DNA of 64,000 nucleotides from assembly GCA_947085045.1 (NCBI GenBank), contig CAMTUU010000006.1, positions 124,001 through 188,000 on the forward strand. Reading direction: 5' to 3'. The stretch comes from Pseudolysinimonas_A sp947085045 (GTDB lineage Bacteria; Actinomycetota; Actinomycetes; Actinomycetales; Microbacteriaceae). This document shows, in pieces, positions 34,864 to 46,612 of this stretch (positions are counted from its first letter, which is position 1; each line of letters begins with the position of its first letter). Both the position numbers and the translations under genes were made by a program. The notes under the pieces were generated by a model. It had not been told where the DNA came from. It ran no database searches and saw nothing but the letters and a program-made list of their open reading frames with translations.

Positions 34864-35571
34864 ATGAAGTCCGCCCGCGAACGCGTCCGCCGGCTCGTCG
34901 AGTTGCGCAACTTCCAGCGCGTCATCATCGCACTGATCATCGTCAACGCCGCGATCCTCGGCCTCGAGACCTACCCCGTCGTGATGGATGCTGTCGGCGG
35001 CATGCTCGCGGTCGTCAACGGACTCATCATCGCGATCTTCGTCGCCGAGATCGCTTTACGCCTGTTCGCGCACGGGCTCTCGTTCTTCCGCAACGGCTGG
35101 AACATCTTCGACCTCTTCGTCGTCGTCGTCGCCCTCATCCCGGCGGGTGGCGAAGCCGGGGTGCTGCGAGTGATCCGGGTGCTGCGGCTGCTCTCGGCCG
35201 TGCGATCGATGCGGCTGGTCGTCGCGGCGCTGGGCGCCTCCATCCCGGGCATCGCCTCCATCGGCGGCCTGCTGCTGATGCTCATCTACGTCTTCTCGGA
35301 CTTCGTCGCTCCGATGGCCTTCGAGGCGCCCTGGATCTGGGGATTCTTCGTCGTCTTCACCGTCGCCAGTTCGCTCGTCGTGCTCAATCTGCTGATCGCT
35401 GTCGTCGTCGAGGCGATGGATCGCATGAAGGTCGCCGACCTCGACAGGGCGATCGACGAGGATCGCGCACTCGACGAACGCATCCTCGAGGAGGTCCGGG
35501 CGCTACGCGCCCAGGTCTCACGGCTGGAGGCGAGCGCGGCGCGCGGCGAGACCCGCGATTCCCCGCCCTGA
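34864..35571 (+). CDS. Voltage-gated ion channel-like protein lacking the pore loop
   Basis: A 235-residue protein aligned by eye to bacterial voltage-gated sodium channels. S1-S3 are present (E62 in S2, D83 in S3). S4 has R102, R105, R108, R114 and R117. S5 runs through IPGIASIGGLLLMLIYVFS (to 145) and S6 is WIWGFFVVF..VVLNLLIAVVVEAM (157-185). A C-terminal coiled coil (about 190-225) is as in tetrameric channels. Between S5 and S6 only about ten residues remain (DFVAPMAFEA), where family members have roughly 45-60 including the TLESW-like filter. So the selectivity filter is absent, in frame. TAGGGT 6 nt upstream predicts a leaderless mRNA. Confidence 0.8.
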   Translation: MKSARERVRRLVELRNFQRVIIALIIVNAAILGLETYPVVMDAVGGMLAVVNGLIIAIFVAEIALRLFAHGLSFFRNGWNIFDLFVVVVALIPAGGEAGVLRVIRVLRLLSAVRSMRLVVAALGASIPGIASIGGLLLMLIYVFSDFVAPMAFEAPWIWGFFVVFTVASSLVVLNLLIAVVVEAMDRMKVADLDRAIDEDRALDERILEEVRALRAQVSRLEASAARGETRDSPP

Positions 35572-35604
35572 CCCGCGGCGCCCCCCTCGATCCGAGCCGC
35601 GAGC

Positions 35605-37176
35605 TCAGCCGAGAGGCTCGCCGTCGCCTCCGGAGATGACCTGCTCGATCTGCCGTTCGGTGAGGGCCACCCACGCCGACCCGTCAGGATTCGACGATGA
35701 GGCTTCCGGGCTCTCGCCCTGGTTCCACCACTTCGCTTCGAAGGGCGTCCCGCCGAACAACACGCGTTGATTCTTCTCGTAGATCGTCAACCCGCTCCAT
35801 TCCGGGTACGTGCCGGCGGGCAGGGTCGGCCTCGGGATCGGGGTTTCGCCCGGAAGCACCGGGCCCACGAGGCTCCACGGCGTCTCCCACTCGTTCAGCA
35901 CCGGATCGTCGGGAAGATCGCCTCGCGTCCACCACTTGGCCTGGTAGACGTTGCGATGCCAGACGATCTTGGTGCCCTGGAGGTAGGCCGCGTCCTCTGC
36001 CCAGATCGGGTAAGGGCTTTTCGCCGGATCGTCCTCGAGATCCGCTGCGTCGAGCGGCTCGGCGGTCGTCACGACCGTCGCGGAGAACTCCGGTTTGCCG
36101 TCCAGGCCGTCGGCCAGCAGATCCGCGAAGGTCTCGCCCTTCTGATCGACCCCGCTACAGGCGACCGACACCACCTTGACCGTCACGTAGTTGGAGCCGC
36201 AGGTCTGGTCGCGATTGAGCGACCACATCGAAGCCCTCCCGATGCCGTTCTGGAGGGCGAAGGCGTTGACGGCGCGCGCGTCGGCGAGGGTGAACACCTC
36301 CTCGGACACGTCGGTCTGACCGATCATCGGAGTGATGCCGACCTTGCTCCACAATGTCGCCTCGCTCAAGGTCACGCCGATCTCGGCGTAGAGCGCTCGG
36401 ATCTGCCGCTGCAGTCCGCGCACCGAGCCCTCGACGCCGTCGAGCAACGACTGGCCAGACTCGAGTCCCGCACCGTAGTTCATCGTCATCGCGTTGACCC
36501 CGGCGAGATCGACGCCGCGCGCCAACATGTCGCGCACGACGACTTGGCCACGCTCATCCAGACCCGACGGGGTGACCGGCAGGGTGAGCCAGACCGCGAG
36601 CGGCTGGTTCTTCGCCCGGAGTTCAGTCTGCAACTTCGCGATGGCGTCGGCACGCCGGGCGAGGGAGTCGGCCTGGTCGAGCGCCGCACCCTCGATGTCG
36701 AGGTCGATCGTCGAGATGCCGTAGCGCTCCACGACCTGCCGGTAGGCGGCGAGCAGATCGCCCGGATCGGTGCAGGCCACCGCGAGCTCGTCGTTGGCGA
36801 ATCCGCCGAACGAGATCGCCACATCCCCGCCGTTCTGTTCCAGTCGCGCGATGCGGCGATCGAGATCCAGCTGGTCGCCCGCTTCATCGAGCGTGTAGTG
36901 GGTTCCCCAGGTCGGGGTGCACGGGTCTTCCTTGTCCGCCACGATGAACGAGAGCACGACGTTCTTCGCCGCATCGGAGGTCGGCTCCTCGAAGGCGAAG
37001 TTGGGGACGGCCGTGACGTCCGCATACCCGGCGAACCAGGGTGCCGCGGCCGCAGCGTCGGCGCGGCCGACCATCCACTGGGTACCCCAGATCCCGCCCG
37101 CCACGAGCCCGACGACGGCGCCGATCACGACGAGCAGCCGGACCACCGATAACCGGCGCCCTGCGAGGGCGCTCAC
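35605..37176 (-). CDS. Membrane-anchored GH18 glycosidase with carbohydrate-binding modules
   Basis: A 523-residue protein with one N-terminal transmembrane anchor (about 12-32), a GH18 (chitinase-like) barrel and two C-terminal ChtBD3/CBM5-type modules (about 385-435 and 455-510; NVYQAKWWT and TPFEAKWWN). The catalytic motif is IDLDIE (158-162) with acid E162. The family acts on beta-1,4-GlcNAc glycans with substrate assistance. It overlaps the end of the GT2 synthase by 4 bp, so it probably processes that enzyme's product outside the membrane. Confidence 0.85.
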   Translation of the reverse strand: MSALAGRRLSVVRLLVVIGAVVGLVAGGIWGTQWMVGRADAAAAAPWFAGYADVTAVPNFAFEEPTSDAAKNVVLSFIVADKEDPCTPTWGTHYTLDEAGDQLDLDRRIARLEQNGGDVAISFGGFANDELAVACTDPGDLLAAYRQVVERYGISTIDLDIEGAALDQADSLARRADAIAKLQTELRAKNQPLAVWLTLPVTPSGLDERGQVVVRDMLARGVDLAGVNAMTMNYGAGLESGQSLLDGVEGSVRGLQRQIRALYAEIGVTLSEATLWSKVGITPMIGQTDVSEEVFTLADARAVNAFALQNGIGRASMWSLNRDQTCGSNYVTVKVVSVACSGVDQKGETFADLLADGLDGKPEFSATVVTTAEPLDAADLEDDPAKSPYPIWAEDAAYLQGTKIVWHRNVYQAKWWTRGDLPDDPVLNEWETPWSLVGPVLPGETPIPRPTLPAGTYPEWSGLTIYEKNQRVLFGGTPFEAKWWNQGESPEASSSNPDGSAWVALTERQIEQVISGGDGEPLG

Positions 37177-39437
37177 GCCGCGACCTCGACGCGCGCGGGC
37201 TCGGGACGGCGCTCGGCCCCGGCCGGTGCTCCGCCGATGTACAGCACTGCCCTCCAGTCGGGAGTCGGTTCAGCTCCGGAAGACGCGACGCGTCGTGGTT
37301 TCCGCTCGACGAAGAGCCACCGCACGAGAGCCAGCACCGCGTCGACCACCATGTTGCCGACGCCGATGTACGAGACGGTCGCGACGGCGGTGAGCGCCGC
37401 GTTGAAAGCCGCGAAGGCCGCGTTCGCCCAGTTGCCCTCCGAGAAGTCGCGGACGAAGGTGAGGCCGGAGAACGCGATGATCAAGATCGGGGCGAGGATG
37501 TAGGCGATCGGCGTCGACGTGCGGTTCTTCACCTTGGGGGTGCGCGCGAACGGGATCTTCTTTCCCGTCAGCGCCTGCTGCAACGACTTCACCACCCCGG
37601 CGAGGTTCACCGGCATCAGGATGAGGTTGAAACCGTAGATCCGGAAGACGTCGCTCCGGCGGTATCCCATCGTGCGCAGGTCCGAAGCCATCGCGAGGAA
37701 ATACGGCAGAGCGGCTCCCAGGACGAACGGGCTGAGTAGCCGGGAGTCGTAGGGAAACGCCAAGAGGAACAGCAAGCCGAACGTCGCCCAGGCGATCGAT
37801 GCCATGTAGTTGACGCGAATCAGGATCTCCATCGAGCCCATGGGCCGACCAGCCCGGCGGCGCTCACGCGCTTCGCGCCAGAGCTTCGGCAGGATCAGAA
37901 GGCCGCCGTTGGCCCAACGCCTCCTCTGCACGACGAGCGAGCCGAAGTCCGGCGGAGTCGCGCTGTAGCTCAAGCGCTCCGGGTAGTTCACGAGGGTCCA
38001 GCCGTGCCGACCGAGGTCGATGCTCGACTCGGTGTCCTCGATGACCGTGCGGTCCTGCACGAAGCGGCGGATCTCGAAACCGCCCTGCTGCTCGATCTCG
38101 ACGATGTCCTCGAGTGCGCGCTTGCGGATCACCGCGTTCGCGCCGACCCAGAACGTCGCTCCGAACCGCGTCATCCCCTGGTGAAGAACGTGCTGGATGT
38201 CGGTGGTCGCTCCGGCAAGTCGCTCGATGCGCGTGCCCGCGCCCCGGAACGCCGAGTAGGGGGTCTGAGCGACGGCGACTCGGCCGTTCTCGGGCTGATC
38301 CAGGAGCTCGACGAGACGCAGGCAGTACTCCCGCAGCAGAAGCGAGTCGGCGTCGAGCGTGAGAACGAACTCCGTATCGGGTATCTGGAGGTCGGCCTCG
38401 CCGTCGGCGACCTCGCGGAGTACGACGCCGATCGGGGTGAGCTCCTCGCGGAACGAGCGGCCCATCAGCCCGATGTAGCTGTTGAGGTTCATCGCCTTGT
38501 TCGCCTCGTGGGAGAGGGATGCGAATCGCTTGCGCTCGAAGGTGCTCAGTTCGGCGCTGAACGTCCGGACCAGGCGACTGCGGAGCTCGATCATGCGTGC
38601 TCGAGCCGGCATCTCGCCGCCCTCCGACGCGCCACGGAGTGCGTCGCCGACCAGTCGCAGATCGTCCGCGAGACCGCGGAGAATCTGCTCCACGAAGAAG
38701 GTGTCGACATGGTCGGTGACCGACTCGGCGTCCGCCATCGAGGCGAGCCAGCTCGCGGCCCACTCGTAGTCGCTCGCGAGCCCCAGCACCTCGCCGGGGT
38801 CGACCCAACTGCTCGCTGCACGAGAGGCGACCGCGCGCTCCGCCTCGCGGAAGCGGCTCGCCGGCTCGCGCAGTGCCGAGGTGATCTGATCGGCTAGCTC
38901 ACGCGTCGCTTCGAGCCGGCCCAGAACGTCCGGCTCCGTCGGGAAGGGCGGGTCGTCGACGAGCAGCACGACGCGCAGGCCGGGATACTCCTGCAGCGCG
39001 GCCGACCACATCGTCTGGCGGACGACCGCGGTCTCCTCGGCGTAGGACGGGATGAGCACCGTCATTCCGGGGCTCCTCGAAGAGAAGTGCCGGTCGAGCT
39101 CGGCGCGGGGCACCCGCTCGTGATCGCGGAAGCGCTCCAGTGCTCCCTGACGCATGATCAGGTACATCAGCGCCGAGAAAGTCAGGAAGGTCACCACGAC
39201 GAGGTAGGAGACGGCCTCCATCGTGAATCGGAAGCCCGTCCCGTAATCGAGGAACTGCCGGACGATCGTCGAGATCACGTACGCAGCCCAAGCCACCACC
39301 GTGACCACGATCGCAAGACGGCCGAACGTGATCGCTCGGTCGGAGGGCCGGATGTGGACGGAGGGGAGCGGGAGTCGGGCTCGTTCGCTGCCCCACTGAC
39401 GACGGCGTGCGGGCGCGACAAATTGCTGCGGGTTCAT
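37173..39437 (-). CDS. Membrane processive GT2 glycosyltransferase with a large helical insertion
   Basis: A 754-residue cellulose/chitin-synthase-like GT2 enzyme. Two N-terminal helices (about 38-60, 75-95) precede the GT-A domain, with about five to six helices after 540. Catalytic motifs: first Asp pair in VVLLVDD (161-162), DxD in LDADS (362/364), ED in VIEDTE (467-468), and QRRRW (504-508), which marks processive synthases. The first Asp and DxD are 200 residues apart, against about 50-90 in usual members. The interval is filled by an alpha-helical insert. The sugar is unknown; the GH18 partner suggests a GlcNAc-type polymer. No strong ribosome site precedes the ATG. Confidence 0.85.
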   Translation of the reverse strand: MNPQQFVAPARRRQWGSERARLPLPSVHIRPSDRAITFGRLAIVVTVVAWAAYVISTIVRQFLDYGTGFRFTMEAVSYLVVVTFLTFSALMYLIMRQGALERFRDHERVPRAELDRHFSSRSPGMTVLIPSYAEETAVVRQTMWSAALQEYPGLRVVLLVDDPPFPTEPDVLGRLEATRELADQITSALREPASRFREAERAVASRAASSWVDPGEVLGLASDYEWAASWLASMADAESVTDHVDTFFVEQILRGLADDLRLVGDALRGASEGGEMPARARMIELRSRLVRTFSAELSTFERKRFASLSHEANKAMNLNSYIGLMGRSFREELTPIGVVLREVADGEADLQIPDTEFVLTLDADSLLLREYCLRLVELLDQPENGRVAVAQTPYSAFRGAGTRIERLAGATTDIQHVLHQGMTRFGATFWVGANAVIRKRALEDIVEIEQQGGFEIRRFVQDRTVIEDTESSIDLGRHGWTLVNYPERLSYSATPPDFGSLVVQRRRWANGGLLILPKLWREARERRRAGRPMGSMEILIRVNYMASIAWATFGLLFLLAFPYDSRLLSPFVLGAALPYFLAMASDLRTMGYRRSDVFRIYGFNLILMPVNLAGVVKSLQQALTGKKIPFARTPKVKNRTSTPIAYILAPILIIAFSGLTFVRDFSEGNWANAAFAAFNAALTAVATVSYIGVGNMVVDAVLALVRWLFVERKPRRVASSGAEPTPDWRAVLYIGGAPAGAERRPEPARVEVAA

Positions 39438-39497
39438 GGGGGGAAAGCATCCTTCGGGGGATGTGGGGGATGTCGATCTCGGGGTTGATCGACGAGG

Positions 39498-39528
39498 AGT
39501 CTATCTGCTTCACCGCCCGTTCTGTCCA
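39498..39528 (-). promoter_or_regulatory. Candidate promoter for the GT2-GH18 operon
   Basis: Minus strand TGGACA (39528-39523) and TAGACT (39503-39498) with a 19-bp spacer. The start would be near 39491, giving a leader of about 54 nt. The region 39438-39600 holds nothing else I can identify. Confidence 0.45.
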
Positions 39529-39600
39529 CCTAAAGGAGGACAAGGCGGAAGAACAGGAGACGAACGATCGCGGTCCAGGGATCCGCGCCCCGATCGGGCC

Positions 39601-40074
39601 TCAGGCGGAGACGGGGCGCACGTCGTCGAGAGCCGCCTTGTACTCCTCGATCGAGCGGGGCTCACCCGGGGCGGTGATGAACGAGGCACGGATGACGCCC
39701 TTGACGTCGATCACGAAGGTCGCGCGATTCGCGAAGCCCTTCTCCCCGAGGAACACGCCGTACTCCTTGGCGACGGCACCGTGCGGCCAGAAGTCGGCGA
39801 GCAGCTGGAAGTCGTAGCCCTCCTGCTCGGCGAAGGCGCGCAGGGTCGCCTTGGAGTCGACCGAGACGCCGAGCAGCTCGACCTCGTGGTCGGTGAAGAT
39901 GTCGAGGTTGTCGCGCAGCGCGCACAGCTCGCCGGTGCAGACGCCCGAGAAGGCGAGCGGGAAGAAGACCAGGGCGACGGGCTTGACGCCGCGGAAGTCG
40001 CTGAGCCGGACGTGCTCGCCGAACTGGTTGGCGAGGTCGAAGTCGGGTGCCTGCGTGTCGTTCTCGAGAGCCAT
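39601..40074 (-). CDS. AhpE-type peroxiredoxin
   Basis: A 157-residue thiol peroxidase of the AhpE/1-Cys group, reducing hydrogen peroxide and organic peroxides. The peroxidatic Cys is C46 in FFPLAFSGVCTGELC, and a second Cys (C51) follows five residues later. That second Cys is not in mycobacterial AhpE and could act as a resolving residue. The ATG at 40074 has AAAGGAA about 10 nt upstream; a longer frame to 40161 adds a basic tail without family similarity. It is divergent from aceE. A minus-strand TAGTAT (40132-40127) may be its -10. Confidence 0.92.
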   Translation of the reverse strand: MALENDTQAPDFDLANQFGEHVRLSDFRGVKPVALVFFPLAFSGVCTGELCALRDNLDIFTDHEVELLGVSVDSKATLRAFAEQEGYDFQLLADFWPHGAVAKEYGVFLGEKGFANRATFVIDVKGVIRASFITAPGEPRSIEEYKAALDDVRPVSA

Positions 40075-40260
40075 GGCTGCTCGTGTTCCTTTCGACCCGA
40101 ACGGGGAGTCCAGGGTCCAGCGGTCGATACTACGCCTCGGGAAGCGCAACGGCTGGGACAACTAGAGTGGAGTCGCGCTCTGCGCGGCGATCCACGAGAT
40201 CGCACCCCTCAAGCCATCCAGCACGCTCTACCAGCGTCGAACACTTCTGTGAGGTCACCG

Positions 40261-42987
<2,727 letters not shown>

Positions 42988-43015
42988 CCCGCCCACCTCT
43001 CATTAGGAGATCCCG

Positions 43016-44215
43016 GTGGCACCCGCGCGCACCAAGCAGCAGACCCTCGCCTGGCTGCGGACGTTGTCGGGCGAGCTCTCGACGGCGACCCTCAAGCGCC
43101 TCGAGGACACGCTGCCCTGGTACCGCGACATGCCGCCGGGCCGGCGCAGCGCCGTCGGTCTCGTCGCGCAGGCGGGCATCACGTCGTTCATCTCCTGGTT
43201 CGACGACCCCAAATCGATCCCGTGGATCGCGGCGGATGTCTTCGGTGCGGCTCCTCGCGAACTGCTGCGCTCGGTGAGCCTGCAGCAGACGCTGCAGCTG
43301 ATCCGGGTGACGGTGGAGATCGTCGAGCAGCGGGTGAAGAACGACGACGAGAGCCTGCGCGAGGCGATCCTGCTCTACTCGCGCGAGATCGCGTTCGCGG
43401 CGGCCGACGTCTACGCCCGGGCCGCCGAGGCGCGCGGCCTGTGGGATGCCCGCCTCGAGGCCCTCGTCGTCGACTCGATCCTCACCGGCGAGTACGACTC
43501 CGAGCTGCCGTCGCGGATCGCCGCACTCGGCTGGAACGGACACGGCGAGGTGAGCGTGCTCGTCGGCACCGCCCCGCGGATGCTCGACGTCGACATGCTG
43601 CGCCGCACCGCCCGGCACCTCGACGCCGACGTGCTCATCGGCGTGCAGGGCAGCCGACTGGTCATCGTGATCGGTCGCGTCGACGCCCAGGCCGACGGCG
43701 AGGCCGTCGAGTCCACCGTCGAGCCGCGCCCGTTCCTCGACATCGCCGCAGAACTCGAACCCGGTTTCGGCCCCGGTCATCTCGTGCTCGGTCACTCCGT
43801 CGCGTCGCTGCTCGAAGCCGCCCGCAGCGCCAAGGCCGCCCTCGCCGGCTTCGCCGTAGCCCGGGCCTGGCGCAACGCCCCGCGTCCCGCCCTCGCCGAC
43901 GACCTGTTGCCCGAGCGCGCGTTCGCCGGCGACCCGCTCGCCCGGTCGACCCTCATCAATCGGATCTACCGCCCCCTGCAGGACCACTCGACCGAGCTGC
44001 TGACGACGCTGTGGTGCTACCTCGACAACGGCCGCTCACTCGAGGCGACGGCGCGCGAGCTCTTCGTGCACCCGAACACCGTGCGCTACCGCCTCAAGCG
44101 CATCTCGGAGGTCATCGGCTACGACGCCACGGGTGCCCGCGAGGCCCTCATCCTGCAGGCCGCTCTCGTCGTCGGCGCGATCGCCGGGTCGCCCAAGGGC
44201 AACCCGGACCGCTGA
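43016..44215 (+). CDS. fasR: PucR-type transcriptional regulator of fatty acid synthesis (FasR-like)
   Basis: A 399-residue regulator with a ligand-sensing/GGDEF-like N-terminal region and a C-terminal PucR helix-turn-helix (RSLEATARELFVHPNTVRYRLKRISEVIGYD, about 340-372). FasR of Streptomyces has this architecture, lies directly before fabD-fabH-acpP-fabF and activates that operon. The same order is kept here. The start is GTG at 43016 with AGGAGA 8 nt upstream. I could not pick out a clear FasR operator in the 88 bp before fabD. Confidence 0.88.
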   Translation: MAPARTKQQTLAWLRTLSGELSTATLKRLEDTLPWYRDMPPGRRSAVGLVAQAGITSFISWFDDPKSIPWIAADVFGAAPRELLRSVSLQQTLQLIRVTVEIVEQRVKNDDESLREAILLYSREIAFAAADVYARAAEARGLWDARLEALVVDSILTGEYDSELPSRIAALGWNGHGEVSVLVGTAPRMLDVDMLRRTARHLDADVLIGVQGSRLVIVIGRVDAQADGEAVESTVEPRPFLDIAAELEPGFGPGHLVLGHSVASLLEAARSAKAALAGFAVARAWRNAPRPALADDLLPERAFAGDPLARSTLINRIYRPLQDHSTELLTTLWCYLDNGRSLEATARELFVHPNTVRYRLKRISEVIGYDATGAREALILQAALVVGAIAGSPKGNPDR

Positions 44216-44303
44216 GTCTTCGTAGGAATCCCCCAACGATTCCCGCGGTTCTTCGTCGGGTCGCCCCCACGGCGCTCCCCCGGTGCTGGCAGGATGGTCT
44301 CTC

Positions 44304-45221
44304 GTGAGTGTCGTCGTCGTAGCCCCCGGACAGGGATCGCAGACCCCCGGATTCCTGGAACCCTGGCTCGCCGAGCCCGTCTTCGCCGACCATCTCGGCA
44401 CCCTGACGGAGGCCGCGGGCCTCGACCTGGTCGCCCACGGCACCGTCTCCGACGCCGACACCATCCGCGACACCGCGGTCGCGCAGCCGCTCATCGTCGC
44501 GGCCTCCCTCCTCGCCTTCGGCGCTCTCGCCGGATCCCGCGACAAGCTCGCGGGCGTCGCCGGGCACTCGGTCGGCGAGTTCGCCGCGGCGGCCGCGGCC
44601 GGCATCCTGACCGAGGCCGACGCGCTCGCCCTGGTGCGGGAGCGCGGCGACGCGATGGCCGAGGCCGCTTCGCTCGTCGCGACCGGCATGAGCGCCGTCA
44701 TCGGCGGCGACGAGAACGCCCTGATCGAACAGCTGGATGCCCTCGGCCTCTCCCCCGCGAACTACAACGGCGGCGGGCAGCTGGTCGTCGCCGGCGACCT
44801 CGTCGCCCTCGCCCAGCTCGCCGAGTACCCGCCGGCCGGATCCCGGGTCATCCCGCTCCAGGTCGCCGGGGCGTTCCATACCCGGTACATGCTCCCCGCC
44901 GTCGAACGGCTGCGCACCGCCGCGGCCGGGGTGACCGCGAGCGACCCCGCCACGACCATCTGGACCAACAAGGACGGCTCGACCGTCGCCGCCGGGGCCG
45001 CCTTCGTCGACCTGCTGGTCGGCCAGGTCGCCAACCCGGTGCGCTGGGACCTCACCATGGCGGCGTTCGAGAGGGCCGGCGTGACCGGTCTCGTCGAACT
45101 CGCCCCGGCCGGCGCCCTCGTCGGTCTCGCCAAGCGCGGGCTGAAGGGCCTGCCCACGGTCGCGGTGAAGACGCCCGATGACATCCCCGCCGCGCTTGAC
45201 CTGATCGAGAGCCACGCATGA
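44304..45221 (+). CDS. fabD: Malonyl-CoA:ACP malonyltransferase
   Basis: Loads malonyl groups onto ACP for type II fatty acid synthesis. The 305-residue protein begins VSVVVVAPGQGSQTPGF and has the nucleophile S89 in GHSVGE, the His in VAGAFHTRYM, and the Gln in the GQGSQ oxyanion segment. I chose the GTG at 44304; an ATG at 44283 would add seven residues not typical of the family. The stop overlaps the fabH start (ATGA). Confidence 0.95.
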   Translation: MSVVVVAPGQGSQTPGFLEPWLAEPVFADHLGTLTEAAGLDLVAHGTVSDADTIRDTAVAQPLIVAASLLAFGALAGSRDKLAGVAGHSVGEFAAAAAAGILTEADALALVRERGDAMAEAASLVATGMSAVIGGDENALIEQLDALGLSPANYNGGGQLVVAGDLVALAQLAEYPPAGSRVIPLQVAGAFHTRYMLPAVERLRTAAAGVTASDPATTIWTNKDGSTVAAGAAFVDLLVGQVANPVRWDLTMAAFERAGVTGLVELAPAGALVGLAKRGLKGLPTVAVKTPDDIPAALDLIESHA

Positions 45222-46216
45222 CCACGCTGAAGCAGTCTGAAGGCCCCAAGTACACCCGCATCCTGGCTTTGGGGGCGGCGCGCGGCGACCTGACGGTGCC
45301 GAACGACGACCTCGTCGGGCCGATCGACTCGAGCGACGAGTGGATCCGGCAGCGCACCGGCATCATCACCCGCAAGCGCGCCAGCAAGGGCGTCGGCGCG
45401 ATCGATCTCGCCGAGACCGCATCCAACGAGGCGATCGCGAAGGCGGGCATCCGTCCCGACCAGATCGGCGCGGTCATCGTCTCGACGATCAGCAACGTCG
45501 CGGTCACTCCCTCGATGTCGGCGCTGCTCGCCGACAAGATCGGCGCCAACCCGGCTCCGGCGTACGACGTCAGCGCCGCGTGCGCCGGCTACACCTACGC
45601 GATCGCCCAGGCAGACGCCCTCATCCGCAGCGGCGCCGCCGAGTACGTGCTCGTCGTGGGTGCCGAGAAGCTCTCGCAGTACGTGCACCCCGAAGACCGC
45701 TCGATCTCGTTCCTGCTGGGCGACGGCGCGGGCGCCGCGATCGTCGGACCCGCCGACGAGCCGGGCATCTCGGCGTCCGTTTGGGGCTCCGACGGCTCCA
45801 AGTGGGATGCCGTCGGCATGAACGCGACCTTCGAGGAGTACCTCGACAAGGTGAAGCCGTGGCCGACGATGCGCCAGGACGGCCAGACCGTCTTCCGCTG
45901 GGCCGTCTGGGAGATGGCGAAGGTCGCCAAGCAGGCCCTGGATGCCGCCGGCGTCACCGTCGACGACCTCGCGGCCTTCATCCCGCATCAGGCGAACATG
46001 CGCATCATCGACGAACTCGCGAAGCAGCTCGGGCTCCCCGAGAAGGTGCTGATCGGCCGCGACATCGAGACGACCGGCAACACCTCGGCCGCCTCGATCC
46101 CGCTGGCCACCCACCGTCTGCTCGAGGAGCACCCCGCGCTCAGCGGCGGTCTCGCCCTGCAGATCGGCTTCGGCGCGGGTCTCGTCTACGGCGCGCAGGT
46201 CGTCCGGCTGCCCTAG
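45218..46216 (+). CDS. fabH: Beta-ketoacyl-ACP synthase III
   Basis: Starts fatty acid chains by condensing an acyl-CoA primer with malonyl-ACP; in actinobacteria it often uses branched primers. The 332-residue thiolase-fold enzyme has the Cys-His-Asn triad: C122 (SAACAGYTYA), His in IPHQANMRI and Asn in TGNTSAASIP. It has an N-terminal extension (about 12 residues) before the first strand. It is co-translated with fabD. Confidence 0.97.
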   Translation: MTTLKQSEGPKYTRILALGAARGDLTVPNDDLVGPIDSSDEWIRQRTGIITRKRASKGVGAIDLAETASNEAIAKAGIRPDQIGAVIVSTISNVAVTPSMSALLADKIGANPAPAYDVSAACAGYTYAIAQADALIRSGAAEYVLVVGAEKLSQYVHPEDRSISFLLGDGAGAAIVGPADEPGISASVWGSDGSKWDAVGMNATFEEYLDKVKPWPTMRQDGQTVFRWAVWEMAKVAKQALDAAGVTVDDLAAFIPHQANMRIIDELAKQLGLPEKVLIGRDIETTGNTSAASIPLATHRLLEEHPALSGGLALQIGFGAGLVYGAQVVRLP

Positions 46217-46299
46217 GCCCTCTAATAGACTCGATCCGGTCATTCGAACGTCCGAGCCCCACCCCGCTGCGCACGCCGCAGATCCCAAAGGAGAAACAC

Positions 46300-46548
46300 A
46301 TGGCACTGTCCACCGAAGAGGTCCTCTCGGGCCTCGCCGAGCTCATCAACGACGAGACCGGCATCGCGACCGACAGCGTGGAGCTCGACAAGTCGTTCAC
46401 CGACGACCTCGACATCGACTCCATCTCGATGATGACGATCGTCGTCAACGCCGAAGAGAAGTTCGACGTGAAGATCCCCGACGAAGAGGTCAAGAACCTC
46501 GTCACCGTCGGCGACGCCGTCAGCTTCATCGTCAAGGCCCAGGCCTAG
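46300..46548 (+). CDS. acpP: Acyl carrier protein
   Basis: An 82-residue acidic four-helix carrier. S41 in DDLDIDSISMM takes the 4'-phosphopantetheine arm. The motif reads DSI where many ACPs have DSL. An AAAGGAG ribosome site lies 7 nt before the ATG. It is in the expected position between fabH and fabF. Confidence 0.96.
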   Translation: MALSTEEVLSGLAELINDETGIATDSVELDKSFTDDLDIDSISMMTIVVNAEEKFDVKIPDEEVKNLVTVGDAVSFIVKAQA

Positions 46549-46612
46549 GCACTCAGCCGTTCCGGGTGGGGGCTCGCGCCCCCGCCCACGTTTTCAGGAG
46601 CACGAGTTTCGA

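Noticed and set aside
35290..35310. Frameshift as the cause of the missing channel pore
   Set aside because: S5 and S6 are in the same frame with no shift or stop; the loss is an in-frame deletion or a natural absence.
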